This document shows, in pieces, positions 52,830 through 62,181 of a DNA stretch of 64,000 nt. A program made the position numbers and the translations under genes. Positions within the stretch are counted from its first letter, which is position 1; the number at the start of each line of letters is the position of its first letter. The notes beneath the pieces are model-generated. The model did not search any database, was not told where the DNA came from, and saw only the letters and a program-made list of their open reading frames with translations. The stretch is from Acidobacteriota bacterium (GTDB lineage: Bacteria > Acidobacteriota > Terriglobia > Terriglobales > Acidobacteriaceae), in contig JABBOG010000001.1 of NCBI GenBank assembly GCA_019351975.1, forward strand, positions 1 through 64,000, given 5' to 3'.

Positions 52830-53315
52830 TTATTTTGAGGTGATGCGTTTGGAGCGGGAGTCTTTGCCGCTGAGAAGGCCTTCGAGTTCAATTTTGAATT
52901 CGTTGACGTCCTTGAAGTCGCGGTAGACGCTGGCGAAACGGATGTAGGCTACGGTGTCGATGTCGCGGAGGCGGGTCATGATGAGCTCGCCGATGGAGGA
53001 TGTGGAGCGTTCGCGGTCGGAGGAATCAACGACAAAGGCTTCGACGGCGTCGACGATGACCTGCATCTGTGCGGTGGAGACCTTGCGCTTCTGGCAGGAG
53101 TGGAGGATGCCGGTGAGGACCTTCTGGCGGTCGAAGCGTTCGCGGCGGCCATCTTTTTTTACGACCATGTAGGGGATTTCGTCGAGGCGCTCGTAGGTGG
53201 TGAAGCGCTTGTTGCAGCGTTCACATTCGCGGCGGCGACGGATAGAGTCGGCGTCTTTGCTCTCGCGGCTGTCGATGACTTTGTCCTGGGTGAAGGAGCA
53301 AAACGGGCATTTCAT
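52830..53315 (-). CDS. nrdR: Transcriptional repressor NrdR
   Basis: Encodes 161 residues, the usual size. N-terminal zinc ribbon 'MKCPFC...CERCNKRF' with four Cys, then an ATP-cone domain ('MVVKKDGRRERFDRQKVLTGILHSC'). It senses dATP or ATP and represses ribonucleotide reductase genes; no nrd genes are in this window. A gene for a flippase-like protein starts 27 bases upstream on the same strand. Confidence 0.95.
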   Translation of the reverse strand: MKCPFCSFTQDKVIDSRESKDADSIRRRRECERCNKRFTTYERLDEIPYMVVKKDGRRERFDRQKVLTGILHSCQKRKVSTAQMQVIVDAVEAFVVDSSDRERSTSSIGELIMTRLRDIDTVAYIRFASVYRDFKDVNEFKIELEGLLSGKDSRSKRITSK

Positions 53316-53342
53316 TGTGGTTATTCTACTTGGTTGTGGATG

Positions 53343-54422
53343 TTAGATGTTGGTAGAGGGTTGGGTGGCGGCGTCGCGGAGGCTGACGCCTTCGAGATGT
53401 GCGGCGACAAGGCCGATGGGGATGACGGCGAGGTTGGAGATGAGGAGGATGACCGCGCCGCAGGCTGAGGCGGCTTCGAGGGGGACGTTGAAGAAGCCGT
53501 GGAGGGCAGCGGCGAGAACGGCGATCTGTGTGAACCAGCCGAGGACGGGGAGTTGCAGGAGTGAGCCACCGAGCGAGGTAGCGAGCAGCAGCATGGTGGC
53601 GGCGAAGCTGAGGTTGGCGAGGGTAGGGGCTGCGCGGAAGGCATGCGTGGCGTTGAAGTACATGAGCGCGATGACGAGCCACATGGCGATGGAGATGGCG
53701 AGAGCGCTGAGGAACTCGGCGAGAGTGGAGACGATGCGGAGGCCGTGGCTGAACTCGAGGATGCGGCCGGAGGCGGTGTTGGCGAAGGTTTCGGAGAGCG
53801 GCTTGAAAATGCGGGCGGTGAGGGCGGCGACGCGATGTCCGGCGAAGCGAAGGGCGAGGGCGAAGGCGGCAAGGAAAGCGGTTGCGGCGAGCGAGAGGAT
53901 GCCGGCGCGGGCGAAGGCTTCGTGGTGAGCCATGTTGCGGGGAGCGAAGGCGAGGGTGGTGGAAAAGAGGATGGCGGCGGCGGCGAGGTCGAAGGCGCGC
54001 TCGATGGAGTAGACGGCGAGTTGGGTTGCGACGGAGGTCTTAAGGCGACGCGCGATGAGGTAGGGACGAGCGAGGTCGGCGAAGCGGCCGAAGAGACCAA
54101 CGATGGTAAAGCCGATGAGCTGTGAGGGAAGCATCTGCAAGGCGGTGGTTTTGCAGATGGGGGAGAGCAGCACGGACCAGCGCCAGGCACGCAGATAGTA
54201 GCCAAAGTAGCTGCAGGCAAGGGCGATGGCGATGGAGATGGGAGAGACGGAATGGAGTTGGTGCGAGAGAGAGGCCCAGTTAAAGGCGTTATGGCTATAT
54301 GCGATCCAGATGCCGAACGCGAGCAGGATGACGGCGACGGGAATGACGGTGCGGGGGGTAAAGAGGCTGGAGCGAGGCGGTGTCTGCTGAGGGTCGCTCA
54401 GCGCGGCAGGGGATAGGGGCAT
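53343..54422 (-). CDS. Flippase-like (LPG synthase TM region / UPF0104) protein
   Basis: Encodes 359 residues with about eight membrane helices. 'LACSYFGYYLRAWRWSVLLSPI' and 'TIVGLFGRFADLARPYLIARR' match the AglD/MprF-type transmembrane domain, which may flip a lipid-linked substrate. The catalytic soluble domain of MprF is missing, so it is not an aminoacyl-PG synthase. Start ATG overlaps the transglycosylase stop by one base (TGATG). Envelope role probable; substrate unknown. Confidence 0.82.
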   Translation of the reverse strand: MPLSPAALSDPQQTPPRSSLFTPRTVIPVAVILLAFGIWIAYSHNAFNWASLSHQLHSVSPISIAIALACSYFGYYLRAWRWSVLLSPICKTTALQMLPSQLIGFTIVGLFGRFADLARPYLIARRLKTSVATQLAVYSIERAFDLAAAAILFSTTLAFAPRNMAHHEAFARAGILSLAATAFLAAFALALRFAGHRVAALTARIFKPLSETFANTASGRILEFSHGLRIVSTLAEFLSALAISIAMWLVIALMYFNATHAFRAAPTLANLSFAATMLLLATSLGGSLLQLPVLGWFTQIAVLAAALHGFFNVPLEAASACGAVILLISNLAVIPIGLVAAHLEGVSLRDAATQPSTNI

Positions 54423-55186
54423 CAGTGCGAACCGAGAGCGGCGATGGTCAGCGAGGCGGACGGTGTGGACTGGATGCGAGTTGTACTTTGGGTGTGCTGT
54501 TCGGCCAGCTTGCGACGTTTGAATTCGCGTTCGACACGGGCGACATAAGCTCGGGTTTCAGCGTAGGGCGGGATACCGTGGTAACGGTCGACGGCAGCGG
54601 GGCCTGCGTTATAGGCCGCCAGGGCAAGGGATAGGTCGTTCCGGTAGCGGGTAAGGAGCTGGTCTAGATAAGCGGTGCCGCCGGCGATGTTCTGGTCTGG
54701 GCGGAAGGCGTCATCGACACCGAGCTGCTGGGCGGTGCCGGGCATGAGCTGCATGAGGCCGCGGGCACCGGTGCGGGAGACGGCGTTGATGCGGCCGCCG
54801 CTTTCGGCTGCGATGACGCTGGCGAGGAGATCCACATCGATGTCGTGCTGCGCGCCAGCGTGGGTAAGGATGTCGTGGACGCTTTGCGGTGTCTGGGCAG
54901 CTGCGGGGACGGGTGGCGGCACGGGAGGGTCTGGCAGGGTTTCAATACTGGCGACGGATTGCTGTGCGATATCGATGAAGTTGGCCGGTTGTGTGGAGGA
55001 GGACGCAGTGTCTGAGAAGAGGAACAGACGAAGCTGGGAGCCGTCTACAGGCTGGGTGCTCATGCAGTCATACGAGAATCCACTGCGGAGGGTGACGCGC
55101 TGGATTGCGAAGACGGGGCGGCAAAGGGTTGCTGCAAAAAGAACACTTGCGAGCGCGAGGATGCGTTTTGTGTTGCGAGGGTGCAC
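54422..55186 (-). CDS. Lytic transglycosylase (SLT domain)
   Basis: Encodes 254 residues from GTG 55186, with a signal peptide. The SLT domain spans about 105-225: catalytic Glu in 'VIAAESGGRINAVSRTGARGLMQLMPGTAQQLG', then 'GTAYLDQLLTRYRNDLSLALAAYNAGPAAV'. It cleaves the glycan strand of peptidoglycan and forms 1,6-anhydroMurNAc. The N-terminal 90 residues are Ser/Pro-rich and not conserved. Overlaps the next gene by one base. Confidence 0.9.
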   Translation of the reverse strand: MHPRNTKRILALASVLFAATLCRPVFAIQRVTLRSGFSYDCMSTQPVDGSQLRLFLFSDTASSSTQPANFIDIAQQSVASIETLPDPPVPPPVPAAAQTPQSVHDILTHAGAQHDIDVDLLASVIAAESGGRINAVSRTGARGLMQLMPGTAQQLGVDDAFRPDQNIAGGTAYLDQLLTRYRNDLSLALAAYNAGPAAVDRYHGIPPYAETRAYVARVEREFKRRKLAEQHTQSTTRIQSTPSASLTIAALGSH

Positions 55187-55195
55187 TTCTTTATG

Positions 55196-55225
55196 AGAAT
55201 ATCATCGCGTTGTTTTGAACTGCAA
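55196..55225 (-). promoter_or_regulatory. Promoter of the lytic transglycosylase gene
   Basis: -35 TTGCAG (55220-55225), an 18-base spacer and -10 TATTCT (55196-55201). The GTG start is nine bases beyond the -10, so the leader would be only a few bases long. Confidence 0.5.
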
Positions 55226-55619
55226 AAAGGCATGACTACGTGAGGTCTGCACCTCCGGTATGTGCCAAGGAATGTTTCGGGCCTTGGTTGAGATTCTTTC
55301 CGGAGTTTGAGCGATGCAGTGCGAAAAGTGTGCGCGCGGCCGGTTGTTCCGGTCGAAGCGAAGTCTGGTGGAGAAGCTGGTTCATAGCCGAATAGGGCTT
55401 TATCCGTGGCGATGCAACTCTTGCAGCAGCAGACAGCTGCTGAAGGTGCGCGAGGACCAACAGAGCAAACCCGATCCTGTGTGGCGAGGCTGAGGTGGAG
55501 TGCCGACGAAGTCGACGCTTGCTACGAGCTGAGTTGCGTATCACTTCGACGCATTGTGTTCTCTTGTGGATGAGGAACGAGAAGCTGCAGTAGCAGTAGA
55601 CGCTATCTGATTGCGTTCG
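55226..55619. other. Gene-free stretch before the transglycosylase gene
   Basis: No coding frame here looks real: a minus-strand frame of 102 codons at 55236-55544 lacks any recognisable sequence. A hairpin of CAGCAG with CTGCTG lies near 55425-55445. Nothing else seen. Confidence 0.5.
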
Positions 55620-56543
55620 CTAGACGGTGATTGCGGCGAGAGCGCTTTCGATAGCGATGGCGACACCGTCGTCGTTGTTGGATGGGGCGATGGTCCAGCG
55701 CTCGGCGCGTGCAAGGGCGAGGAGGTCGCCGGGTGCGTTGGACATGAGGACGGCCTGACCTGCAAGACGGAGCATGGGGACGTCGTTCCAGTTATCTCCG
55801 ATGGCGAGAATGTCGCGTGTCGAGAGACCTCGGAGGTGAGCGAGGCGGGTGAGAGCGGAGGCTTTCGAGCAGCCAGCGGGCAGGATGTCGACGATGGAGA
55901 GATCGTTTTCGGGGTAGATGGTGCGGTGGAGTGTGATCTCGGCGTTGTGAGCCTCGATGGCACCGACGGCGGTGACGTGGGGATGCTCGAGGAGTCGGGA
56001 TTCGGCTTCGGCCATACGGGCGATGGGGCCGCAGAGCATCATCTGAATGGGTGGAATACTGCCGGGGGTGGACTGCAGGGCGTCTTCGATGGGATCGACC
56101 TGTGCGATGTACGGCTCGTTGGAACGCATCCAGCGGCCGATGCTGGCGTGGAGATCGTCGAGGTGTTCGACGACGAGAGCACCGCGGCTGTCGTCGCCGG
56201 TGGGACCGACGAGGTCGAAGGTGAGAACAAGGGTTTTGCGGAAGTCTGCGAGATGGGAGCAGAGCCAGCGGGCTGTGGAGAGGGGAAGGTGGGTACGGTG
56301 AAGGAGCCTGGACCCTATGGTGCGTATGACGGTGCCGTTCGAACTAACTACAGCGCTAGATTGGTGGAGATTGAGATCGTGGAGGACGCGCATGGCATAG
56401 CTGTGGCGGCGGCCGGTGGCGATTACGACTTCGGCACCGGAGGCTTCTGCGAGACGCAAGGCGGAGCGGTTGCGAAAGCTTACGTCGCCGTCGGTGTTGA
56501 GCAAAGTCCCGTCCATGTCGATCGCGATGAGGCGTGGCGGCAT
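55620..56543 (-). CDS. Cof-type HAD-superfamily hydrolase
   Basis: Encodes 307 residues. HAD motif I 'AIDMDGTLLN' with the nucleophile Asp, motif II 'VIATGRR', and motif IV 'ILAIGDNWNDVPML'. The large cap between about 85 and 200 is the type IIB cap of Cof/YbiV proteins, which hydrolyse sugar phosphates and similar. The substrate is not determinable here. 'SNAPGDLLALA' follows motif IV, as is usual. Confidence 0.88.
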   Translation of the reverse strand: MPPRLIAIDMDGTLLNTDGDVSFRNRSALRLAEASGAEVVIATGRRHSYAMRVLHDLNLHQSSAVVSSNGTVIRTIGSRLLHRTHLPLSTARWLCSHLADFRKTLVLTFDLVGPTGDDSRGALVVEHLDDLHASIGRWMRSNEPYIAQVDPIEDALQSTPGSIPPIQMMLCGPIARMAEAESRLLEHPHVTAVGAIEAHNAEITLHRTIYPENDLSIVDILPAGCSKASALTRLAHLRGLSTRDILAIGDNWNDVPMLRLAGQAVLMSNAPGDLLALARAERWTIAPSNNDDGVAIAIESALAAITV

Positions 56544-56679
56544 GGATTCAGGGTAGGTGATGAACGGCCCCTTTCGGAGGGTACTTCACGGAGAAGGACG
56601 GATGAACTTTGTGCGGCCACAGATTTTCGCGAATCTTACACCGTGGTTGAAGTAGGTATTCGAGTGCGGTGTGGCGTAC

Positions 56680-57018
56680 TTATTTGAAGCAGGTCTGGTT
56701 GTGAGCGCCGTGAGCATGGATGGATTTTGCGTCGGCTTCGGTCATGTAGGAGCCGCCTTTGGTGCGGCCATAGTATCGGTCGCCGGGGCAGTGGTAGATC
56801 TTCGTGGTGGCGTTGACCCAGACCTTGTTGGGCGCGGCCCCGGGGGCCTGATCTGTGGCGGGTTTGGGTGGCTGACGTTTCGAGGGCTGCGTGGTGCGCT
56901 GTGGAGCAGTCTGCGCTATGGTCTGTGTCGTGATTTGGGGATTGGCGGTTTGGGCTGAGCAGAAGGGGCTCGCGCAGCAGGCCAGAGTGAGCGCTGAGGC
57001 GAGAGAGCGGAGATTCAT
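56680..57018 (-). CDS. Small secreted protein with HCPGDRYYG motif
   Basis: Encodes 112 residues from ATG 57018, with GAGGA seven bases upstream. Signal peptide, then a Gln/Thr/Pro-rich linker, then a conserved-looking core 'VWVNATTKIYHCPGDRYYGRTKGGSYMTEADAKSIHAHGAHNQTCFK'-type region in which Cys and His are well placed for a metal or disulfide. I recognise the type from other acidobacterial or proteobacterial genomes but not a named domain. Function unknown. The frame continues 155 codons upstream but the start is clear. Confidence 0.75.
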   Translation of the reverse strand: MNLRSLASALTLACCASPFCSAQTANPQITTQTIAQTAPQRTTQPSKRQPPKPATDQAPGAAPNKVWVNATTKIYHCPGDRYYGRTKGGSYMTEADAKSIHAHGAHNQTCFK

Positions 57019-57074
57019 GTGGCAATCCTCATTCATGAAGGGTGGATGGTTGACGATGCGATGGTAGCAGAGGG

Positions 57075-57992
57075 TTAGACCATTGCGGGGTCTTCCAGCG
57101 GTGGAGAAGAATGCGTGGCGAGACCGATGGCGGCGGTGAGGATCAAGGCTCCACCGAGCCAGGCGAGCGGACCAAGGTGTTCGGAGAGAATGAAGACGCC
57201 CAGCAGGGAGCCGATAAGGGGCTCCATGTTGAGGAGGACACCGGCCTGAGATGCGGGAACCTGCGTCATGCCCCAGTTCCACAGGAGGGTGGTGGTTGCT
57301 GTGCAGAGGATGCCGCTGCCGATGAGGGCGGCCCAGGCTTTGAGGGAGATGCCGTGGACGGGAGGAACTCCGTAGGCAAAGGGCACATAGAGGGCGAGCA
57401 TGAGAGTGCCCAGCGCGATGCCGTAGGCGGTGACGACGATGTGGTCGTGGGTTTCCATGAGGTGCTTGTTGATAAGGATCCAAAAGAGGGCGATGAAGAG
57501 GGAGAGGACGACGAGGAGATCACCTTCGAGGGAGGGGCCGTTGGCGGTGGGATGGTGGGAACCACCGAGGGCGATGAGGGCGGCACCGGAGGTGGAGAGC
57601 ACGAGGGCGCCCCAACCGAGTGAGTTGAGGTGCTCTTTGGAGAAGATGGTCGCACCGACGGCGAGGATGACGGGCATGGTGCCGACCATGAGCGCGGCGT
57701 GCGAGACCGTGGTGATCGAGAGACCTTTGAACTGGATAAGGAACTGCACGGGAACGCCGAGAAACGATGCGATGAGGAGGGTGCGCCACTCGGATGCGTT
57801 GAAGCGGGGCCGGTGGGTGATGAGGAGTGGAATCAGGCCGATAGTGGCGAAGAAGAAACGGTAGAAGACCATTGCTCCAACGTTCATCTCTGCAAGCGCG
57901 ATTTTACCGAAGAAAAAGCCGCAGCCCCAGAAGCTGCTGGCGAGAGCAGCGGCGAGGAAGCCAAGAGTGCGGCGGCGTTGCAGTGTGGGCAC
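57075..57992 (-). CDS. EamA/DMT-family transporter
   Basis: Encodes 305 residues from GTG 57992 with ten helices in two EamA halves. 'LASSFWGCGFFFGKIALAEM' opens the first half, and 'GMTQVPASQAGVLLNMEPLIGSLLGVFILSEHL' is a strong family marker. It probably exports a metabolite across the inner membrane. It is not closely similar to the EamA gene at 2520-3473. Confidence 0.85.
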   Translation of the reverse strand: MPTLQRRRTLGFLAAALASSFWGCGFFFGKIALAEMNVGAMVFYRFFFATIGLIPLLITHRPRFNASEWRTLLIASFLGVPVQFLIQFKGLSITTVSHAALMVGTMPVILAVGATIFSKEHLNSLGWGALVLSTSGAALIALGGSHHPTANGPSLEGDLLVVLSLFIALFWILINKHLMETHDHIVVTAYGIALGTLMLALYVPFAYGVPPVHGISLKAWAALIGSGILCTATTTLLWNWGMTQVPASQAGVLLNMEPLIGSLLGVFILSEHLGPLAWLGGALILTAAIGLATHSSPPLEDPAMV

Positions 57993-58030
57993 AGATTAAG
58001 TTTCGCATGGAGTGAGGCGAAAAGAAGAAT

Positions 58031-58065
58031 GGCACCTTGTCGCGAATGATGTGCGACAAGGTGCC
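58031..58065 (-). terminator. Terminator after the M13 peptidase gene
   Basis: Thirteen-base arms GGCACCTTGTCGC and GCGACAAGGTGCC around a nine-base loop, followed on the minus strand by ATTCTTCTTTTC. It lies just past the M13 stop. Confidence 0.85.
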
Positions 58066-58086
58066 GGAGGGTGGCTAAAAGGAGAG

Positions 58087-60228
58087 CTACCAGACGCGAC
58101 AGTTGCTGGAGGGAACCATGGGGGTACCCTCTTTGCAGCCAAACGCCTTTGCGAAGCCGGGCTGGTTGACGATGGCCCCGTTAGCTCGGAAGTGGTCGGG
58201 CGAGTGCGGATCGGTGAGGACCTGCGCGCGCGTGGCTGCGGGGCGAGTGTTTTCACACCAGTTCTGGGCGAAGGAGATGTAGAAACGCTGCGGACCGGTG
58301 TAGCCGTCGATCTTCTTGTCCACGTCGATGCCGTCCTTTTTGGCGCGTTCGAGGTAGGCTACATAGGCGAGAACGAGGCCACCGTTGTCGGCGGTGTTTT
58401 CGCCGAGGGTGAGCTGGCCGTTGACGTGGACATCATCGGCTGGCTTATCGCCTTTGACAGCGACGAAGTTTCCGTACTCGTTGACGAGGCAGCTGGTCTT
58501 GGCCTGGAACTTCTTTGTATCGTCGGCGGTCCACCAGTCGGCGAGATTGCCGTTGGCGTCGAACTTCTTGCCTTCATCGTCGAAGCCGTGGGTGAGCTCG
58601 TGACCGATGACGGCACCGATGTGGCCGTAGTTGACGGCGAGGTCGGCGGTGGGGTCATAGAAGGCAGGCTGAAGGATGCCGGCGGGGAAGTTGATGTCAT
58701 TCATGCTGGGGTTGTAGTAGGCGTTGACGGTGGGAGGCGACATGCCCCATTCGAGCTTGTCGACGGGCTGGCCGATCTTATTGAGCTCGCGATCATTTTC
58801 GAAGGCAGTGGCGCGTTCGTCGTTGCCGAGAGCCTCGGTGGGCGAGACGGTGAGTTTGGAGTAGTCGCGCCAGTGGTCGGGATAGCCGATTTTGTCTGCT
58901 ACAGCGTGGAGCTTGTCTTTGGCTTTGATTTTGGTGGCGGCGCTCATCCAGTCGAGTGTGTCGATGTCCTTGTCCATTGCAGCTTCGATGTCATGGACCA
59001 TCTGAAGCATGCTGGATTTGCTTGCGGGCGGGAAGTATTGGGCGACGTAGACCTGACCGAGAGCTTCGCCGAGGGCACCATCGACGGCGGAGGAACAACG
59101 CTGCCAACGGGGACGCTGGTCGGGCTGCCCTTCGAGTTCGCGGCCGTAGAAGTCGAAGCGGGCGTCATCGAACTGCTTGGGGAGGTTCATGGCGAAGGTG
59201 TCGAGGGTATGGAAGCGGATGTAGGCGCGGAGGGTATCGATGTCGGCAGACTTGACGGCGGCGACCATGGCGGGGAAGAAGGACGGATTGGCGTTGATGA
59301 GGGAGTCAGGGCCCAGCGGTCCGGGAAGCTGTGCGGGCGCGTGGATGGCTTCAAGAAAGGGTTTGAAGTCGACGGGCGCGATGGATGCCTCGAATGCAGC
59401 GAGGGTCTGCGGGTGGTAGATGGCGTCGGGATCACGGCGCTGGGTGTTTGTCATGGAGGCTTCAGCGAGTTTGGTTTCGAAGTCCATGATGTTTGTGGCG
59501 TCGCGTTGTGCATCGGCGGGGGACTCGCCGGCGAGGGTCAGGACCTTGGTGATGTGGGCGACGTACTGCTGGCGGATCTGCTTGTCTTTGTCGCCGGTGC
59601 GAGTGTAATAATCGCGCTCGGGAAGACCGAGACCGCCTTGATCGACGGCGGCGACCTGTTTTGTGGCGTCTTTGAAGTCCTGCTGTTCGCCGAAGCCAAA
59701 GAAGGCGTTGACACCGATCCGCTGGAGTTCCCCAGCCAGAGCGGGAAGGTCGGATTTGCTGACGTGGCCGATCTTGTCGAGGAGTGGTTGGATGGGAGCG
59801 AGGCCCTTCTCGTCGATGAGGTTTGTGTTGGTGCAGGCGGCGTAGTAGGCACCGATCTTCTGCTGGTTGGGAGTGTGCTGGTCAGCGGGGTTCTCGTACT
59901 TGGACAGAATGCCGTTGAGCTCTTGTGTGTTGACGTTGAAGAGGGTGTAGAACTGATCGACGCCTGACTGGTCGGCGGGAATGGGATGGTTGGCGGCGAA
60001 GTTTCCGCAGGCGTATTTGTAGAAGTCGGTGCATGGGTCGGCGGCGGTGTTGATGGCGGCTTTGTCGAATGCGGGAGCGGGCAGGTAATGTGTCTGAGGC
60101 GGCGTTGCGGGCGCTGTAGGTGCTTGTGCCATGGAGGCGAATGGGGCCGCGAGAACGATGCCGGTGCAGGTGAGGGTTAGGGCAGAGCGACGGACACGGC
60201 TGGTGGTCCGCTGGAGGGTGGTATTCAT
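58087..60228 (-). CDS. M13-family (neprilysin/PepO) zinc metallopeptidase
   Basis: Encodes 713 residues with a signal peptide. 'VIGHELTHGFDDEG' carries the HExxH zinc ligands, and 'GENTADNGGL' the third ligand Glu. 'NAYYNPSMNDINFPAGILQP' is the substrate-binding NAYY motif. The C-terminus 'CRVW' matches the family end. It would cleave peptides outside the cytoplasm. GGAG is six bases before the ATG. A possible ECF promoter is at 60330. Confidence 0.93.
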   Translation of the reverse strand: MNTTLQRTTSRVRRSALTLTCTGIVLAAPFASMAQAPTAPATPPQTHYLPAPAFDKAAINTAADPCTDFYKYACGNFAANHPIPADQSGVDQFYTLFNVNTQELNGILSKYENPADQHTPNQQKIGAYYAACTNTNLIDEKGLAPIQPLLDKIGHVSKSDLPALAGELQRIGVNAFFGFGEQQDFKDATKQVAAVDQGGLGLPERDYYTRTGDKDKQIRQQYVAHITKVLTLAGESPADAQRDATNIMDFETKLAEASMTNTQRRDPDAIYHPQTLAAFEASIAPVDFKPFLEAIHAPAQLPGPLGPDSLINANPSFFPAMVAAVKSADIDTLRAYIRFHTLDTFAMNLPKQFDDARFDFYGRELEGQPDQRPRWQRCSSAVDGALGEALGQVYVAQYFPPASKSSMLQMVHDIEAAMDKDIDTLDWMSAATKIKAKDKLHAVADKIGYPDHWRDYSKLTVSPTEALGNDERATAFENDRELNKIGQPVDKLEWGMSPPTVNAYYNPSMNDINFPAGILQPAFYDPTADLAVNYGHIGAVIGHELTHGFDDEGKKFDANGNLADWWTADDTKKFQAKTSCLVNEYGNFVAVKGDKPADDVHVNGQLTLGENTADNGGLVLAYVAYLERAKKDGIDVDKKIDGYTGPQRFYISFAQNWCENTRPAATRAQVLTDPHSPDHFRANGAIVNQPGFAKAFGCKEGTPMVPSSNCRVW

Positions 60229-60329
60229 CGTGAACTCCGGTGTGAGCTAGGTTGGTTCTGGCGGTACAACGTAGGAGATACCTGCAGCTTCGCTACAGGC
60301 GTGAGGGAAGTTTCTTAGTTAGAGTACTG

Positions 60330-60354
60330 TACGCGAATGGGGGGCGAAGGTTCC
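60330..60354 (-). promoter_or_regulatory. Possible ECF-sigma promoter of the M13 peptidase gene
   Basis: Minus strand GGAAC (60350-60354), 16 bases, CGTA (60330-60333), about 100 bases before the start. The tolC-like gene has the same motif pair. Weak evidence. Confidence 0.3.
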
Positions 60355-60383
60355 AGTGCTGCTTGCTGTTAGGGCAAAGTAAA

Positions 60384-60404
60384 AGGCCAGCGCTGGGCTG
60401 GCCT
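60384..60404 (-). terminator. Terminator after rpsT
   Basis: Eight-base arms AGGCCAGC and GCTGGCCT around a five-base loop, followed on the minus strand by TTTTAC. 25 bases past the rpsT stop. Confidence 0.85.
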
Positions 60405-60428
60405 CTTTGATGTGATGGAAAATCGTGC

Positions 60429-60704
60429 TTATGCTGCCTTTGTGACGACGGCTTTGACGCGGGCATTGAGGCGGGCCTTGTAGCGGCTAGCGGTGTTCTT
60501 GTGCAGCACGCCCTTCTGAACGCTCTTGTCGAGGACGGACACGGTAGAGCGGTAGACCTCGGTGAGGTTGTTCTTGTCGCCGGCGGCGAGGGCCTCGCGC
60601 ATGAGGCGGAGGCTACCGCGAAGCTTGGACTTGTTGGCGCGGTTGATGGCCGTTTTGGTGATAGTTTGACGAGAGCGCTTGAGGGAGGAGACGTGATTTG
60701 CCAT
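60429..60704 (-). CDS. rpsT: 30S ribosomal protein S20
   Basis: Encodes 91 residues, starting [26 protein letters not shown], the usual S20 pattern; Lys/Arg/Ala-rich helices. It binds 16S rRNA in the small subunit. A textbook -35/-10 promoter lies about 125 bases upstream, giving a long leader, possibly for autoregulation as in E. coli. A terminator follows. Confidence 0.96.
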   Translation of the reverse strand: MANHVSSLKRSRQTITKTAINRANKSKLRGSLRLMREALAAGDKNNLTEVYRSTVSVLDKSVQKGVLHKNTASRYKARLNARVKAVVTKAA

Positions 60705-60827
60705 GGTGCGCGAGACTCTTTTCTTTTAGCCCGGGGTGGCTGGATGGTTAGATTCAGATACGCGGGAAAATGGGATGCAGACCGGAAGCTGGTGCTGACG
60801 CAGTGCAGCTACTCCTCTGCAGCTTTG

Positions 60828-60856
60828 ATTTTATGGGTTTTACGGGGCATGGTCAA
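60828..60856 (-). promoter_or_regulatory. Sigma-70 promoter of rpsT
   Basis: -35 TTGACC (60851-60856), a 17-base spacer and -10 TAAAAT (60828-60833), just behind the lpxB stop. The leader to the rpsT start is about 115 bases. Confidence 0.75.
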
Positions 60857-60873
60857 CGCTAGAAACATGGAGG

Positions 60874-62181
60874 CTACGGTTGAGGTGGTGCGTGGAGCAG
60901 GTTGAGGATGGTTTCGGTGACGCGGAGGATGGGTGAGGATGGATGCTGTGGGGGCGGCTGAAGCCGGCTTCGAACCTCTGCGAGGGCTGCGATCTGCGCG
61001 GATCGCTCGGGGCCATCGAAGAGCAGCGGGCCGAGTTTTGACGCAACATTCGCTGCGTTGAAGCTGACCTGGAGCAGTTCAGGAACGATGCGCTTTCCGG
61101 CGATCAGATTGACCATTGCGACGGGTAGGTTTCCGGCGACGTCTTTCATGCCGGAGAGTTCCTCGGGATACTCCACTAGTTTTTTTGCGAGTGCGAACGT
61201 GAGCGCGGAGACTCGGTAGACGACGATGAAAGGATTGCCAACGATGGCGGCGAGCACGGTTGCCGTGCCACTGGCGACGACAGAGGCGCGCGCGTGATGG
61301 AGGGCTTCGCGTGCGTTGGGAACGAGGGTGAGTCGTATGCTGGCGGCTTCAGGGCCGAAGTATTTCAGGTGCTCGGCGTTCAAGCTTTGAATGTATTGGC
61401 GCAGCGCCTGAATGTCGATCGTGGAGGCGACGGGTAGAAGGAACTCGTAGCGGGTGTGAGCGGCCGGGTCGGATGGCTGGATGGTGGTATCACCGTTAAA
61501 GGTCGTGTACGCAGCGGCGGTAGTGATGAGATCGCTCATCGCAAGTTCATGCAGGGCAGGAAGGTTTGCGCGAATCTCTTTCCAGCGGCTGCCGGGGAGC
61601 AGAGCGATCCACGTCCTGGATGGGTCGAGATGATGCTGGTCAGCGTAATGCTCACGCGATGGAACAGGAAGAGTGTCCGTGGCGAGGGGATGGCCGACAA
61701 ACGTTGCATCTACGCCGCGTTCGCGATAAAAGCTCTCTTCAAAGGGAAAGATGACAAGCATTTTGTCGACGCGTTCCTGCACCCAGCGAAGTCTTCCGCG
61801 CTTCCACGCCCATAGCTGTGGGCTAACGAACCAGACAACAGGAACACCGGTGCGATGGAGGTGTTTTGCCAGACGAAAGTTGACGTCTGGGAAGTCGATG
61901 AGGATGGCAATATCGGGACGGTTTCGGCGAATCGCTGCGACGAGTTTGCGGTAGCTCGCGAAGATGCGCGGGATGTGGCGCAGGATCTCTGTGACACCCA
62001 TGACGGCGACATCCTCTGCGCGTACGACGCGCTGCTGGCCTGCGCGCTCCATCTGGATGCCACCGAGACCCGTGAAGGTGGCGGATGGAAGGTTGATGCG
62101 AAGGGCATCGATCAGGGCTGCACCATAGGCATCGCCGGACGCTTCACCGGCGGAGACAAAGATGCGCGGATTGGGCTGAAT
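60874..62181 (-). CDS. lpxB: Lipid-A-disaccharide synthase LpxB with probable ATT start
   Basis: Encodes about 435 residues. The family N-terminus 'RIFVSAGEASGDAYGAALI' is read from 62161 downward and is essential for UDP-sugar binding. The first ATG in frame, at 62052, would cut off 43 residues including this motif. No ATG, GTG or TTG lies in frame before it. ATT at 62181 has GGAG seven bases upstream, and gives MQPNPRIFVS. ATT is a rare start (infC, pcnB in E. coli). Other motifs: 'VWFVSPQLWAWKRGR', 'FVGHPL', 'LLPGSRWKEI'. It forms lipid A disaccharide from UDP-diacylglucosamine and lipid X. It follows the MsbA-like gene by 56 bases. Confidence 0.85.
   Translation of the reverse strand: MQPNPRIFVSAGEASGDAYGAALIDALRINLPSATFTGLGGIQMERAGQQRVVRAEDVAVMGVTEILRHIPRIFASYRKLVAAIRRNRPDIAILIDFPDVNFRLAKHLHRTGVPVVWFVSPQLWAWKRGRLRWVQERVDKMLVIFPFEESFYRERGVDATFVGHPLATDTLPVPSREHYADQHHLDPSRTWIALLPGSRWKEIRANLPALHELAMSDLITTAAAYTTFNGDTTIQPSDPAAHTRYEFLLPVASTIDIQALRQYIQSLNAEHLKYFGPEAASIRLTLVPNAREALHHARASVVASGTATVLAAIVGNPFIVVYRVSALTFALAKKLVEYPEELSGMKDVAGNLPVAMVNLIAGKRIVPELLQVSFNAANVASKLGPLLFDGPERSAQIAALAEVRSRLQPPPQHPSSPILRVTETILNLLHAPPQP

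Noticed and set aside
55236-55544. Minus-strand frame of 102 codons in the gap before the transglycosylase
   Set aside because: No motif, no ribosome site and no sign of conservation that can be read.
58012-59967. Plus-strand frame opposite the M13 peptidase
   Set aside because: Same type of artefact; the M13 motifs are clear on the minus strand.
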